Numbered from the stretch's first letter, positions 1 through 8,840 are shown. The stretch: 64,000 nt of DNA from Clostridium sp. Marseille-P3244 (GCF_900120155.1 NZ_LT635548.1:124001-188000), one strand, 5' to 3'. The notes: generated from the sequence alone by a model not told the origin. Made by a program: numbers and translations.

Positions 1-34
1 AAGACAATATTGCGCCTGCTCTTTTATGCAGTCT

Positions 35-868
35 TCACAGGCGTTTCTTCTGACAGTTAGGGCAATAGGTACTGCTCCTGCCGTCAATCATAATCCTCTC
101 AAACACTGCGCCGCATTTTTCACACGACTGTCCTGCGTGGCCATAGGCTTTCAAATAAGGAGCATTCCGATATTCTTTTCCCTGACCTTTTAAGTATTCT
201 TCCGGCGTCGTCTGATTCACATCAATTCCCCATTGAATGACGGTATGTATTTTCTCCGATAATATCTGCCAGTCATCTTCTGTTAAACTGCTGCATTTTT
301 CTCCGGGATAGATACCTGCCAAATAGAGAATTTCATCGGAGTAGATATTTCCAATTCCGGCAATAACCTTCTGTTCATGAAGCATCGATTTGACAGGCTT
401 TTGCCTTTTCCCAAGTGCCGATTTCAGATAAGCGCCGGTCAGAGCTTTATCCGTCGGTTCCGGCCCCAGTTTTTGGATCCCCGTCACAGCATCTGATTCT
501 CCGTGCCTGATGTACCAGAACCGGCCAAACCTCCGCACATCAATATATCGGATTTCGCTGCCGCCGGACAGCTTTATCACCAAATGCGTGTGCTTCACTT
601 CCGGGTAATCAGCAGGCGTTACCAGGAGCTGCCCCGTCATGCGCAGATGTAAAAACAGCCGGTCTTTGTTCTCAAAGCAAAAGCACAGGAACTTCCCCCG
701 TCTGCTCATGCCGGTAATTGTATTCCCGAGCATCAGGCTCTGCAATTCATCCGCAGAAGGATAAGCCACAATCTGCGCATTTCGGACGTCTGTCCAGAGG
801 ACACCCTGTCCCTTTATCTGTGGTTCGACAATTCTTTTGATCGTTTCAACTTCCGGCAGTTCAGGCAC
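35..868 (-). CDS. mutM: Formamidopyrimidine-DNA glycosylase (Fpg/MutM)
   Basis: Base-excision repair glycosylase/AP lyase that removes oxidised purines such as 8-oxoguanine. I place the start at the GTG at 868, because this puts Pro2-Glu3 (PELPE) at the mature N-terminus, as catalysis in this family requires; an in-frame GTG nine bases upstream would bury the proline. With this start the protein is 277 aa, normal for the family. Visible landmarks are Lys59 in RRGK, the GIGNIYSDE helix-two-turn-helix loop, and a C-terminal zinc finger with Cys249, Cys252, Cys269 and Cys272, in which Arg264 is the DNA-contacting residue. It lies 5 bases downstream of a MarR gene and is probably cotranscribed with it. 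Nothing is visibly damaged. Confidence 0.95.
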   Translation of the reverse strand: MPELPEVETIKRIVEPQIKGQGVLWTDVRNAQIVAYPSADELQSLMLGNTITGMSRRGKFLCFCFENKDRLFLHLRMTGQLLVTPADYPEVKHTHLVIKLSGGSEIRYIDVRRFGRFWYIRHGESDAVTGIQKLGPEPTDKALTGAYLKSALGKRQKPVKSMLHEQKVIAGIGNIYSDEILYLAGIYPGEKCSSLTEDDWQILSEKIHTVIQWGIDVNQTTPEEYLKGQGKEYRNAPYLKAYGHAGQSCEKCGAVFERIMIDGRSSTYCPNCQKKRL

Positions 869-873
869 TGCGT

Positions 874-1353
874 TCACCTTCCCTTCTTTGCAGGCTTTTT
901 GATTTCCTCCGTTTCCTGATTGACCAGTCTGGTGAGATTTTCAGTAAATGTCCTGGACAGCTCAATGAGCTGCTTCTGTTCTTCCGGTGTAAACAGAGAC
1001 ATTGCCGTATCCTCCGCCCAGGTGATATGCCGGACAGCCTTTTCGCAATATGCCCGCCCGGCGTCTGTCATCCGGACGATTTTGTTCCGCTTATTGTCCG
1101 GCACCTCAGTAACTGTTACATAATTTTCTGCCAGAAGGTTTTTGATGATCAGATTGACCGTCTGTTTGGATTGAAATGTCCGCCGGCTGATTTCCTTTTG
1201 TGTCATTCCATCCACTGCGTAAAAGAGGACATTTACCACCAGCAGCGTTTTCATCATCATACCGTTGCGTTTGGCATATTCGTCGTAGAGAGCAAACTGC
1301 TCGTCTCGAAATTTACAGTACAGATATGCGTTCTTTTTATCCTGTTTTGTCAT
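874..1353 (-). CDS. MarR-family transcriptional regulator
   Basis: A 159-aa winged-helix regulator of the MarR type. The core (about residues 35-105) shows the family pattern: a helix-turn-helix around TQKEISRRTFQSKQTVN, then a beta-wing segment with DNKRNKIVRMT and TDAGR. The first 30 residues and the lysine-rich tail look unstructured. It is the first gene of a short unit with mutM 5 bases downstream. A good minus-strand promoter lies upstream (1400-1428), and a weak inverted repeat (ATTGA, 7 bases, TCAAT at 1372-1388) between promoter and start could be its own operator. Ligand and targets cannot be inferred. Confidence 0.85.
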   Translation of the reverse strand: MTKQDKKNAYLYCKFRDEQFALYDEYAKRNGMMMKTLLVVNVLFYAVDGMTQKEISRRTFQSKQTVNLIIKNLLAENYVTVTEVPDNKRNKIVRMTDAGRAYCEKAVRHITWAEDTAMSLFTPEEQKQLIELSRTFTENLTRLVNQETEEIKKPAKKGR

Positions 1354-1399
1354 ACTTCACCGCCTTAGTCCATTGATATACGGTCAATTTATTTACTAT

Positions 1400-1428
1400 A
1401 TTGTAATGAAAAAACGTAGATTTGTCAA
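1400..1428 (-). promoter_or_regulatory. Sigma-A type promoter for marR-mutM
   Basis: On the minus strand TTGACA (1428-1423) and TACAAT (1405-1400) are separated by exactly 17 bases. The predicted start of transcription lies about 40 bases upstream of the MarR start codon at 1353, so the inverted repeat at 1372-1388 would overlap the early transcribed region. Confidence 0.7.
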
Positions 1429-1447
1429 TGTGCCCGCAGCTGACGAT

Positions 1448-1593
1448 CTGACTCCTGCTCGCCGTTTCGCTTCCGCTCTCACGGCTCCACTCTCCCACAT
1501 CTGACTCCTGCTCGCCGTTTCGCTTCCGCTCTCACGGCTCCACTCTCCCACATCTGACTCCTGCTCGCCGTTTCGCTTCCGCTCTCACGGCTC
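1448..1593. repeat. Tandem repeat, 53-bp unit, about 2.75 copies
   Basis: Three copies start at 1448, 1501 and 1554. The first two are complete, and the third matches for its first 40 bases before diverging at 1594. Copies look identical by eye, which suggests recent expansion or active homogenisation. The array occupies most of the 314-base gene-free stretch 1354-1667, between the MarR promoter and the terminator of the convergent side. No open frame or known repeat family was recognised; the unit contains no obvious internal palindrome. Confidence 0.9.
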
Positions 1594-1613
1594 GCTGTCG
1601 GGCTCCGCCCTAT

Positions 1614-1673
1614 GCATAAGAGAAAGCGCGGCCCTTTGTAAGCAAGCTTACAGGACCGCGCTTTCTCTTATGC
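1614..1673. terminator. Strong rho-independent terminator of the ABC exporter operon
   Basis: A perfect 18-bp inverted repeat (GCATAAGAGAAAGCGCGG and its complement) encloses a 24-base loop, itself containing a GTAAGCAAGCTTAC-like sub-hairpin. The stem overlaps the stop codon of the downstream ABC gene (TAA at 1670-1668), so it ends the marR-ABC-ABC transcript. It has no long U-tract on either strand, so it may act partly as an mRNA-stabilising hairpin. Confidence 0.7.
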
Positions 1674-3494
1674 GCACGTCAGATCTGTTGATTCAAATTG
1701 TGAATTATACAACTCTGCGTAGAAGCCGTCTTTTTTGAGGAGTTCTTCATGGGTTCCCTGTTCGACGATATCGCCGTCTTTCATGACAAGGATCAGATCA
1801 GCGTCGCGTATCGTGGAAAGACGATGGGCTATGATGAAGCTGGTCCTTCCTTTCATCAGGTTATCCATGGCCTTCTGAATCAGCACTTCAGTCCTTGTGT
1901 CAACGGAACTGGTGGCCTCATCCAGGATCAGGATCTTTGGATCTGCCAGGATGGCTCTGGCTATGGTAAGGAGCTGTTTCTGTCCCTGGGACACATTGCT
2001 GGCTTCTTCATTCAGCTCCATTTTGTAGCCGCCCGGCAGGGTCTGGACGAAACGGTGGACATGGGCGGCCTTCGCGGCCTGAATAACTTCTTCATCTGTC
2101 GCATCCAGCCTTCCGTACCGGATATTCTCCATGATGGATCCGTGGAACAGCCAGGTATCCTGGAGCACCATGCCGAACATCTGGCGGAGTTCGCTCCGGT
2201 TAAAGTCTCTGATATCGTGTCCGTCGATCCGGATGGCTCCGCTGTTCACATCGTAAAACCGCATAAGGAGTTTGATCATGGTCGTTTTCCCGGCTCCGGT
2301 GGGACCTACAATAGCGATCTTCTGACCTTCTTTCACTTTTGCAGAAAAATCATTGATAATTATCTTATCCGGATTGTAACCAAAGTGGACATGATCGAAT
2401 TCCACATCTCCCCGAAGTCCTTCCGTAGAAACCGGATCCGGTACCGTCTGTTCTTCTTCCTCTTCATCCAGGAACTCAAATACCCTCTCTGATGCCGCCG
2501 CAGTAAGCTGAAGCATATTGGTCACCTGGGCAACCTGCTGGATGGGCTGGGTGAAATTCCTTACGTACTGGATAAAGGACTGGATGTCTCCCACCTCGAT
2601 GGCCTGACGGATCGCCAGAAAACCGCCCAGGATCGCAACTCCTACATATCCCAGATTCCCGATGAACTGCATCACCGGCATCATCATCCCGGAAAAGAAC
2701 TGAGATTTCCAGGCAGAATCGTAGAGTTTGTCATTTGTTTTATTGAATTCCCGGATCACATCCTCTTCCTTGTTGAATGCTTTGATGATATTGTGTCCGC
2801 TGTAAATCTCTTCCACCTGTCCATTTACATTTCCAAGATATTTCTGCTGTCCCCGGAAATATTTCTGTGAATGTTTCATCACAAACGAGATAAGGAATAC
2901 CGAGATGGGCAGGATCAGCAGCGCTACCAGCGTCATCAGAGGGCTGATGGAGAGCATCATGACCAGCACGCCGATAAGCGTCGTCACCGATGTGATCATC
3001 TGTGTCGCGCTCTGGTTCAGGCTCTGTCCCAGTGTGTCCACATCATTGGTCACACGAGAGAGCACCTCACCCACCGGTTTTGTGTCAAAATAGTTCATCG
3101 GCATCCGGTTAATCTTCTCGGAGATCTCCTTTCTCAGACGGTAAGTCGTCTTCTGAGAAACACCTGTCATGATGATTCCCTGTATAAAGGTACACAGCGC
3201 GCTGATCAGATACAGTCCCAGTGTGATGAGAAGGATCCTTCCGATCTTTCCAAAATCCATGCCGCTTCCCCCGGAAACTCTGCTGACAAGACCATTAAAG
3301 ATCTCTGTTGTCGCTTTTCCCAGAATCTTGGGTCCCACAATATTAAATATAGTTCCACAGATCGCAAATATGGCGACAAACAGCATATGCACCTTAAAAG
3401 TACTCATATATCTGATCAGTTTCCTGATCGTCCCCTTAAAGTCCTTTGCCTTTTCTCCTGCCGCGTTTCCGCGTCTTCCCATACCATTAGGCAT
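1668..3494 (-). CDS. ABC exporter half-transporter, ATP-binding/permease (canonical-site partner)
   Basis: A 608-aa fusion of a six-helix transmembrane domain (about residues 35-330) and an ABC nucleotide-binding domain. The NBD shows Walker A GPTGAGKTT, Walker B ILILDEATSS with catalytic Glu, and an H-loop IIAHRLST, so its own ATP site is catalytically complete. Its signature motif is NVSQGQ instead of the usual LSGGQ. This pairs with the altered Walker B and H-loop of the upstream partner to form one degenerate site, as in heterodimeric exporters of the TM287/288 and BmrCD type. It overlaps the partner gene by 8 bases and shares its MarR regulator. Likely a multidrug or lipid exporter in the cytoplasmic membrane; the substrate is unknown. 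Confidence 0.9.
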   Translation of the reverse strand: MPNGMGRRGNAAGEKAKDFKGTIRKLIRYMSTFKVHMLFVAIFAICGTIFNIVGPKILGKATTEIFNGLVSRVSGGSGMDFGKIGRILLITLGLYLISALCTFIQGIIMTGVSQKTTYRLRKEISEKINRMPMNYFDTKPVGEVLSRVTNDVDTLGQSLNQSATQMITSVTTLIGVLVMMLSISPLMTLVALLILPISVFLISFVMKHSQKYFRGQQKYLGNVNGQVEEIYSGHNIIKAFNKEEDVIREFNKTNDKLYDSAWKSQFFSGMMMPVMQFIGNLGYVGVAILGGFLAIRQAIEVGDIQSFIQYVRNFTQPIQQVAQVTNMLQLTAAASERVFEFLDEEEEEQTVPDPVSTEGLRGDVEFDHVHFGYNPDKIIINDFSAKVKEGQKIAIVGPTGAGKTTMIKLLMRFYDVNSGAIRIDGHDIRDFNRSELRQMFGMVLQDTWLFHGSIMENIRYGRLDATDEEVIQAAKAAHVHRFVQTLPGGYKMELNEEASNVSQGQKQLLTIARAILADPKILILDEATSSVDTRTEVLIQKAMDNLMKGRTSFIIAHRLSTIRDADLILVMKDGDIVEQGTHEELLKKDGFYAELYNSQFESTDLTCA

Positions 3495-5742
3495 GATCCG
3501 GCACCTCCTTTCCTGAATACAGGCTGTCTTCCATTCCGGCCTTCAGTTCGGATTCAGACAGCTGCGAAGCAGCGATCTGCTGATATACCTCACAGTTTTT
3601 CAGCAGTTCTCTGTGAGTCCCGATCCCGGCAATCCGGCCGTCATCCAGCACGATGATCTGTTCCGCGCTCAGGATCGTACTGATCCTCTGTGCCACGATC
3701 AGCACTGTACTGTCTTTTGTCCTCTTTTTCAGCGCTCTTCTCAAAGCCACATCCGTCTTAAAGTCAAGCGCAGAAAAACTGTCATCGAAAATATATACCT
3801 CCGGGTGCTTTGCAATGGCCCTTGCGATAGAAAGCCTCTGCTTCTGCCCTCCGGACACATTGGAACCGCCCTGAGAAATGGGGCTTTCATATCCATCCGG
3901 CTTTGCGTCAATAAATTCTGTAGCCTGGGCGATCTGCGCGGCTTCGATCATTTCCTCTTCACTTCCGTCCGGATTTCCAAACATAATATTGGACGCGATG
4001 TCTCCGGAGAAAAGGAGGCCTTTCTGAGGCACGTATCCCAGCTTCTCACGGAGTTCATGCTGTGTAACATTCCGGATATCCACTCCGTCCAGTGTAATGC
4101 TTCCTTCGGATACGTCGTAAAATCTGGGGATCAGATTCACCAGAGTGGATTTTCCGCTTCCGGTACTTCCAATGATCGCCGTAGTCTCCCCCGGCCTGGC
4201 TGTAAATGTAATGTCATGCAGGACATTCTCATCTGCTCCGGGATATCGGAAAGAAACATGGTCAAATGTAAGCAGCCCTTTTTTCGTTTTGGAAAAAGAT
4301 TCCGGCTGCCCGGGGTCGTGGATAACGGTTTTGCTTGACAGCACTTCCTCCACCCGGTCCGCGGCTACAGCTGCTCTCGGCAGCATGATGGAGAGCATGC
4401 ACAACATCAGAAATCCCATGATGATCTGCATCGTATACTGGATAAACGCCATCATATCTCCCACCTGCATCTGCCCCTCGTCGATGCCGTGAGCCCCCGT
4501 CCATACGATCAGAACAGAGATCCCGTTCATAACCAGCATCATGACAGGCATCATAAAGGTCATCGCCCGGTTGACAAACAGATTGGTTTGCGTCAGCATG
4601 CGGTTTGCGTCATCAAAGCGCTCTTCCTCGTGTTTTTCTGTACTGAATGCCCGGATGACAGGCAGTCCTGTAAGAATCTCCCTCATGACCAGATTCACCT
4701 TATCTACCAGAGTCTGCAGCACTTTAAATTTGGGCATTGCCACAAGGAACAAAACAAGGATCACAAGACCGATCAGTATCACCGCCAGGGCGATGATCCA
4801 GGACATGGATACATTGGTCTGGAACACCTGTATGATCCCTCCGATCGCAAGGATCGGCGCATAAAGTACGATCCGCAGGAGCATGACGATAATCAGCTGA
4901 ATCTGCTGGATATCATTTGTACTCCTTGTGATCAGGGATGCTGTAGAAAAATGATCAAACTCATTATTGGAAAATCCCACTACTTTGTGGAATACCCTTC
5001 CTCTCAAATTCCTTCCTGTAGCGGCTCCTACACGGGAAGCCATAAATCCTACCAGTACGCTGGCCGCCATCCCCAGAAACGCGAGAGCTACCATCTTACC
5101 GCCGGTGGAAAGGAGATAGTGGATCTGGATAGCGTCCATATCCATTCCCAGATCTTCATAGGCGGTCCTGACATAACTGACCGCCGCCTGCTCAAGAATC
5201 GTCTCCGGCACATCCTCCATCTGCTCCTCCATTGTCTGTATGAGGGCATCTCTCTGCTCTTCCGGAAACAGTTTTATGATATCGAACACGGTCATATCTT
5301 CTGTCACTGCCTGTGCAGGGAGGACGGATCTTAACTGATCCTCTATCTGTTTTGTCATATCACTGCCCGACTCAAACCCTGCTGTCAGCATCATAGGAGA
5401 TGCGAGGATGTCTCCCAGCTCTTCCAGCTCTTTTTCATCCGATGAAACAGAATTTTTCAGCACATATGCCTCGGTATCATAAGTACTGTTGTCTGCATCG
5501 TAGGCGCTGAGGACCGTGTCCTGTTCATCCGCCGGGACGAACAGCAGCAGGTTCTCCATATCTTCCGCAGAGACCGCTTCCGGCACCTGATCCTCAATCC
5601 CGCCCTGCTGGATTCCCACATTGACAATATCTGATGTGTACGCAGGAAGCGACAGGTCACAGTACGCCTGCACAAACAGAACGACAATGATCACCAGCAG
5701 AGATTTCCAGTGTTCTGCCGCGTATTTGAATAAATTCTTCAT
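3487..5742 (-). CDS. ABC exporter half-transporter with large extracellular insertion (degenerate-site partner)
   Basis: A 751-aa transmembrane/NBD fusion, about 150 residues longer than usual. The excess is an acidic segment between the first and second membrane helices (roughly residues 40-205), predicted to lie outside the cell. The NBD has Walker A GSTGSGKST and signature NVSGGQ. However, Walker B ends IFDDSFSALD (Asp in place of catalytic Glu), and the H-loop reads IVAQRIST (Gln in place of His). These are the hallmarks of the non-hydrolysing site of a heterodimeric exporter. It overlaps the upstream MarR gene by 4 bases and the downstream half-transporter by 8, indicating translational coupling. 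Confidence 0.9.
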   Translation of the reverse strand: MKNLFKYAAEHWKSLLVIIVVLFVQAYCDLSLPAYTSDIVNVGIQQGGIEDQVPEAVSAEDMENLLLFVPADEQDTVLSAYDADNSTYDTEAYVLKNSVSSDEKELEELGDILASPMMLTAGFESGSDMTKQIEDQLRSVLPAQAVTEDMTVFDIIKLFPEEQRDALIQTMEEQMEDVPETILEQAAVSYVRTAYEDLGMDMDAIQIHYLLSTGGKMVALAFLGMAASVLVGFMASRVGAATGRNLRGRVFHKVVGFSNNEFDHFSTASLITRSTNDIQQIQLIIVMLLRIVLYAPILAIGGIIQVFQTNVSMSWIIALAVILIGLVILVLFLVAMPKFKVLQTLVDKVNLVMREILTGLPVIRAFSTEKHEEERFDDANRMLTQTNLFVNRAMTFMMPVMMLVMNGISVLIVWTGAHGIDEGQMQVGDMMAFIQYTMQIIMGFLMLCMLSIMLPRAAVAADRVEEVLSSKTVIHDPGQPESFSKTKKGLLTFDHVSFRYPGADENVLHDITFTARPGETTAIIGSTGSGKSTLVNLIPRFYDVSEGSITLDGVDIRNVTQHELREKLGYVPQKGLLFSGDIASNIMFGNPDGSEEEMIEAAQIAQATEFIDAKPDGYESPISQGGSNVSGGQKQRLSIARAIAKHPEVYIFDDSFSALDFKTDVALRRALKKRTKDSTVLIVAQRISTILSAEQIIVLDDGRIAGIGTHRELLKNCEVYQQIAASQLSESELKAGMEDSLYSGKEVPDHA

Positions 5743-6194
5743 GCCTTTTCTTTCCTTTCATAATTTTCCAGATTTTCATTGATCTGAAGCATCAGCCTCC
5801 TGAACAACAGCTTTTCCTCCAGATTCATCCCTTCAAACAATATCTGCTCCATCCGGTCGGCAACCTCTTTGACCGACTGGATGCAGGATCTGCCTTTCTC
5901 GGTCAGTGTCAGCCGCATCACCCTCTGATCCTGAAGGTCCGGCCGCCGGGTAATATACCCTGCCTTCTCCATTTTCTGAATGGAAGATGTAATGGAAGGA
6001 GCTGTCACATTCAGCTGTGACGCCAGTTCTTTCTGGGACATGGACTCACACTGAAACAGTGTAAACAAAACACTCGCCTGGCTCCGATTCATATCTAACT
6101 CCTGATACATTCCCTTTGCACTGTTCATAGCCCGGTGCGCCACAATCCCGATAAGACCCAGGATTGGTATTTCCTTCATATCACAACGCAACAT
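5739..6194 (-). CDS. MarR-family regulator of the ABC exporter operon
   Basis: A 151-aa winged-helix protein with the MarR core: SMSQKELASQLNVTAPSITSS as the recognition region and a wing containing DLQDQRVMRLTLTEKG. The ATG at 6194 is preceded by GGAGG six bases away. The stop overlaps the start of the exporter gene (ATGA), so repressor and exporter are one operon. Two AT-rich palindromes immediately upstream (6217-6254) are candidate autoregulatory operators. By analogy with other MarR-exporter operons, it probably releases DNA when a toxic ligand is bound; this is inference. Confidence 0.88.
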   Translation of the reverse strand: MLRCDMKEIPILGLIGIVAHRAMNSAKGMYQELDMNRSQASVLFTLFQCESMSQKELASQLNVTAPSITSSIQKMEKAGYITRRPDLQDQRVMRLTLTEKGRSCIQSVKEVADRMEQILFEGMNLEEKLLFRRLMLQINENLENYERKEKA

Positions 6195-6216
6195 CCTCTT
6201 CCTCCCGCAATATTAA

Positions 6217-6254
6217 TTAGTTAGAAAACTAAATGATATATTAGTAGTAATATA
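6217..6254. promoter_or_regulatory. Paired palindromes, candidate MarR operators
   Basis: Two perfect inverted repeats lie 4 bases apart: TTAGTT-AGAA-AACTAA at 6217-6232 and TATATTA-GTAG-TAATATA at 6237-6254. They sit 23-60 bases upstream of the MarR start at 6194, where the promoter of the exporter operon must be. Size and AT-rich symmetry fit MarR binding sites. The gene-free stretch 6195-6510 holds these sites and, on its right, the divergent promoter and operator of the next MarR gene; 6255-6414 is AT-rich with nothing else recognised. Confidence 0.6.
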
Positions 6255-6414
6255 CAATAAAGTCAATATAGAAATCCTGATTTCACCTTTTTTTCATACT
6301 TTTTGCATAAATTTATTTTATATCCTATTTTATATATAACGGTAAATATACTGATAACAAATGCATAAGAAAATCAGAAAAATGTGCCGAAAAATACAGA
6401 AAAATATCAATTCC

Positions 6415-6444
6415 TTGACAAAAGAAGATTTTTAACTTTATAAT
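6415..6444 (+). promoter_or_regulatory. Promoter of the second marR-membrane protein unit
   Basis: TTGACA at 6415-6420 and TATAAT at 6439-6444, spacing 18, on the plus strand. Both hexamers match the consensus. The start codon of the MarR gene lies 66 bases downstream of the -10 box, behind an AAAGGAG ribosome-binding site. Confidence 0.8.
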
Positions 6445-6446
6445 AT

Positions 6447-6468
6447 AATAGTTTGAATTAAAACTATT
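6447..6468. promoter_or_regulatory. Palindromic operator next to the -10 box
   Basis: Perfect inverted repeat AATAGTTT-GAATTA-AAACTATT, starting 2 bases after the -10 hexamer and so covering the expected transcription start. The placement is ideal for repression by the MarR protein encoded immediately downstream. Confidence 0.65.
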
Positions 6469-6510
6469 TGACCGCTATTTTCCGGAAACCGGAAGCAAAA
6501 GGAGACTATT

Positions 6511-6945
6511 ATGAATGATCAGGACCTGCATTATCTGCTCCTGACCGGGCAGTATTACTCCAACAGGATCATGACCCAAAGGACCCGCATCCTGGATCTT
6601 ATGCCGGGACAGCCAAAAATCCTGGAGTTTCTTTATGAACATAACGGATGTACACAGAAAGAGATTGGAAAGGGTTGTCTGCTGGACAAATCTACAGTCA
6701 CCAGCCTTCTCTCCAGAATGGAGTCTCACGGACTCGTCAAAAAACAGACCGATCAGACAGACCGTCGCAGTATCTGCATTTTTCTTACTGAAAAAGGCAT
6801 GGCCACAGCAGAAAAAGTATGCCGCATTGGCTCTGAAACAGACCGGATCGGCTGGAAAGAGATCACGGAAAAGGAAAAAAAGAAATTTATCGAAACATTT
6901 AAAAAAATCATAAATAATCTGCAGCAATGGGAGGGCTCATTATGA
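6511..6945 (+). CDS. MarR-family regulator coupled to a YczE-type membrane protein
   Basis: A 144-aa winged-helix regulator. The recognition region is CTQKEIGKGCLLDKSTVTSLL, and the wing contains DRRSICIFLTEKG. It is read from its own consensus promoter, with a palindrome over the start site suggesting autorepression. Its stop codon overlaps the start of the following membrane-protein gene (ATGA), so the two are translationally coupled. Unlike most of the window it is on the plus strand. The effector is unknown. Confidence 0.88.
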   Translation: MNDQDLHYLLLTGQYYSNRIMTQRTRILDLMPGQPKILEFLYEHNGCTQKEIGKGCLLDKSTVTSLLSRMESHGLVKKQTDQTDRRSICIFLTEKGMATAEKVCRIGSETDRIGWKEITEKEKKKFIETFKKIINNLQQWEGSL

Positions 6946-7591
6946 AAAACTACTTTGTCAGATATTCCTGGTTTATTTTCGGTGTCCTGCTGAGTTCACT
7001 TGGCATCGCGCTTACAACAAAGGCGGCAATGGGGACGACCCCTATCTCCAGTGTCCCCTATGTGCTCAGCTTCCGCTTTCCTCTAAGTTTCGGTCAGATC
7101 ACGTTCCTCATTAACCTGCTCTTTATCCTTGGACAGGCTCTGCTCCTCAGAAAAATTTCCGTCCGATCCAGCTTCTTCAGATTGGAGTCAATCTTATCTT
7201 CAGTTCCTGCATCGACCTGGGGATGTTCCTTCTTTCCTGGTTTCATCCGGCAAATTTTGCGATACAACTGTTCTCCCTGCTTGCCGGATGCGCGGTCCTA
7301 TCCCTGGGTATCAGCATCGAAGTCGCCCCTGATGTTCTGATGGTTCCCGGTGAAGGGATCGTAAATGCCATGTCCATCGCATTCAAGCGGAAATTCGGCT
7401 CAATAAAGGTTATTTTCGACGTGACTCTGATGGCTGCAGCCTGCGCGTTGTCCCTGCTCTTTTTTCACCGCATCCAGGGACTTGGTCCCGGAACGATCAT
7501 TTCCGCACTGATCGTAGGACGTTTTGTCAACATGTGGAATAAAAGACTGCCTCTGATCTCTTACATACGGAAACTAGCGGTTAAAAAATAG
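6942..7591 (+). pseudogene. YczE/YitT-like membrane protein gene with an internal frameshift
   Basis: The first part (start ATG 6942) encodes typical YczE-family sequence, with SLGIALTTKAAMGTTPISS near the N-terminus followed by a membrane helix. At an A5 run (7151-7155) the frame must move back one base. Reading on then gives a smooth continuation (RKNFRPIQLLQIGVN and on through SSCIDLGMFLLSWFHP), ending at 7591 with several further helices and a PGEGIVNAMS motif. Without the shift, translation runs into unrelated sequence and stops at 7340. The whole would be about 217 aa, normal for the family. The simplest reading is loss of one A from an A6 run; sequencing error or reversible slippage are alternatives, and no canonical slippery heptamer is present. 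Confidence 0.75.
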
Positions 7592-7609
7592 ATCGTAACC
7601 CGGTTCTTT

Positions 7610-8758
7610 TCATTCTTCTGTTTTCATCCGGCTCCGGATCGTTTTTACATTGATGCCATTTACTTCAATATGATCATCTACAGGGATCACAAGGCACTGC
7701 CGCCCGTCGATGATCCTTGTCTCCACCAGATCGGCCCGTTCCGGGTTTACTTTGATGACCACATCCGGAGTCTCGATATTAAATTTCCTCGTCTCCGCAA
7801 TGTTTGCCGCCATCAGGGAAGCTTTTTCTCCTGCATTCTCTTCAAACCTGCGCTCGAATCCTTCCATCTTGTCCGCGTCAACTCCGCTCTGCTCAAAAAT
7901 CTTTTTCACATCTATGGCATCCAGTGTGAGCGGCTCAGGCTCCTCTTTATTCTCCTCGATCAGGTCATTGAGTGTCTCGTGGATATTCCGCACAGTCTCA
8001 TAATCTGCGTCCACACCAAGCGTGTCTTCTATGATCATCTGGAACGTCTCCTTCTGGGTGTCCGCAGACATGGGCATCTTCGCACCCAGAAGCTGCCCGA
8101 TCATTTCCGGCTGCAACTCTTCGGACTTCTTCGTGTAATACAAAAGGCCGTGCAGATCCGTCCTCCGGTCATTAAAAGCAGGAAAAAGAAATCCTTTATC
8201 CGGCATGTCCACGATCCAGTCCCGGATCCGGTCCTGGATCCGGTTGTCCTCCGCATTATAACTCAGGCCGGCCTTTGACAACGTCACAGGACAGATGCTC
8301 ATGAGCAGATACTCGTACACTTCATCAGAAGCGTCAAACATTTCCATGCCGTCAGAGGTCCTGCCTGGAATGTCATACAGGGCGTGGATCAGGATGATAT
8401 AATAGTTTTCTGCATATTCATATGTAGCGATCACTTTGTCATAAAACTCTTCCAGAAGCATATCATCCTCCAGCCTGCTGTCCCTCAGTTTCAGCAGGAA
8501 TTCCTGAGTTCCGCCGGGCAGCTCCGCCTCCAGCGGGAATTCCAGGTTCAGAAGATTTTTCCCCACGGTCCCGGAAAGCGTTTTCTTAAAAATATCAAAA
8601 TATTTGAAAGCTTCCTCCTCCGGAAGCGACAGGAACGCGTCCTTTGACTCCATCTTCTTTGTCTTCTCGTGATCTACATAGCATCCGCATATTCTCGTAA
8701 TGGCACAGTTTGCCGGAGTAAACTGTTTTCTTATTTCCAAAATTTCTTTTTTGTTCAT
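7610..8758 (-). CDS. DUF4317 family protein
   Basis: A 382-aa soluble protein that I recognise as the DUF4317 family, common in Lachnospiraceae and without a known function. The N-terminus (MNKKEILEIRKQFTP, then CAITRICGCYVD) is characteristic. No signal peptide, membrane helix or catalytic motif is evident; the protein is acidic with alternating helical stretches. It stands alone between the convergent frameshifted YczE gene (18 bases away) and pflA (82 bases upstream). That 82-base gap contains only a short CCGGG/CCCGG hairpin. Confidence 0.8.
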   Translation of the reverse strand: MNKKEILEIRKQFTPANCAITRICGCYVDHEKTKKMESKDAFLSLPEEEAFKYFDIFKKTLSGTVGKNLLNLEFPLEAELPGGTQEFLLKLRDSRLEDDMLLEEFYDKVIATYEYAENYYIILIHALYDIPGRTSDGMEMFDASDEVYEYLLMSICPVTLSKAGLSYNAEDNRIQDRIRDWIVDMPDKGFLFPAFNDRRTDLHGLLYYTKKSEELQPEMIGQLLGAKMPMSADTQKETFQMIIEDTLGVDADYETVRNIHETLNDLIEENKEEPEPLTLDAIDVKKIFEQSGVDADKMEGFERRFEENAGEKASLMAANIAETRKFNIETPDVVIKVNPERADLVETRIIDGRQCLVIPVDDHIEVNGINVKTIRSRMKTEE

Positions 8759-8840
8759 TGTCCTGATACCTCATTTATATATGTAATCTGTCGGCCGGGC
8801 ATCTGATAATTCCCGGTTTCGTCTCCAGCTGCCCTCTTTT

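Noticed and set aside
1448-1593. CRISPR array
   Set aside because: Repeats are directly adjacent with no spacers, and no cas gene is in the window.
7151-7155. Programmed -1 frameshift in the YczE-like gene
   Set aside because: The sequence does not fit the X XXY YYZ slippery pattern in the upstream phase; an indel is simpler.
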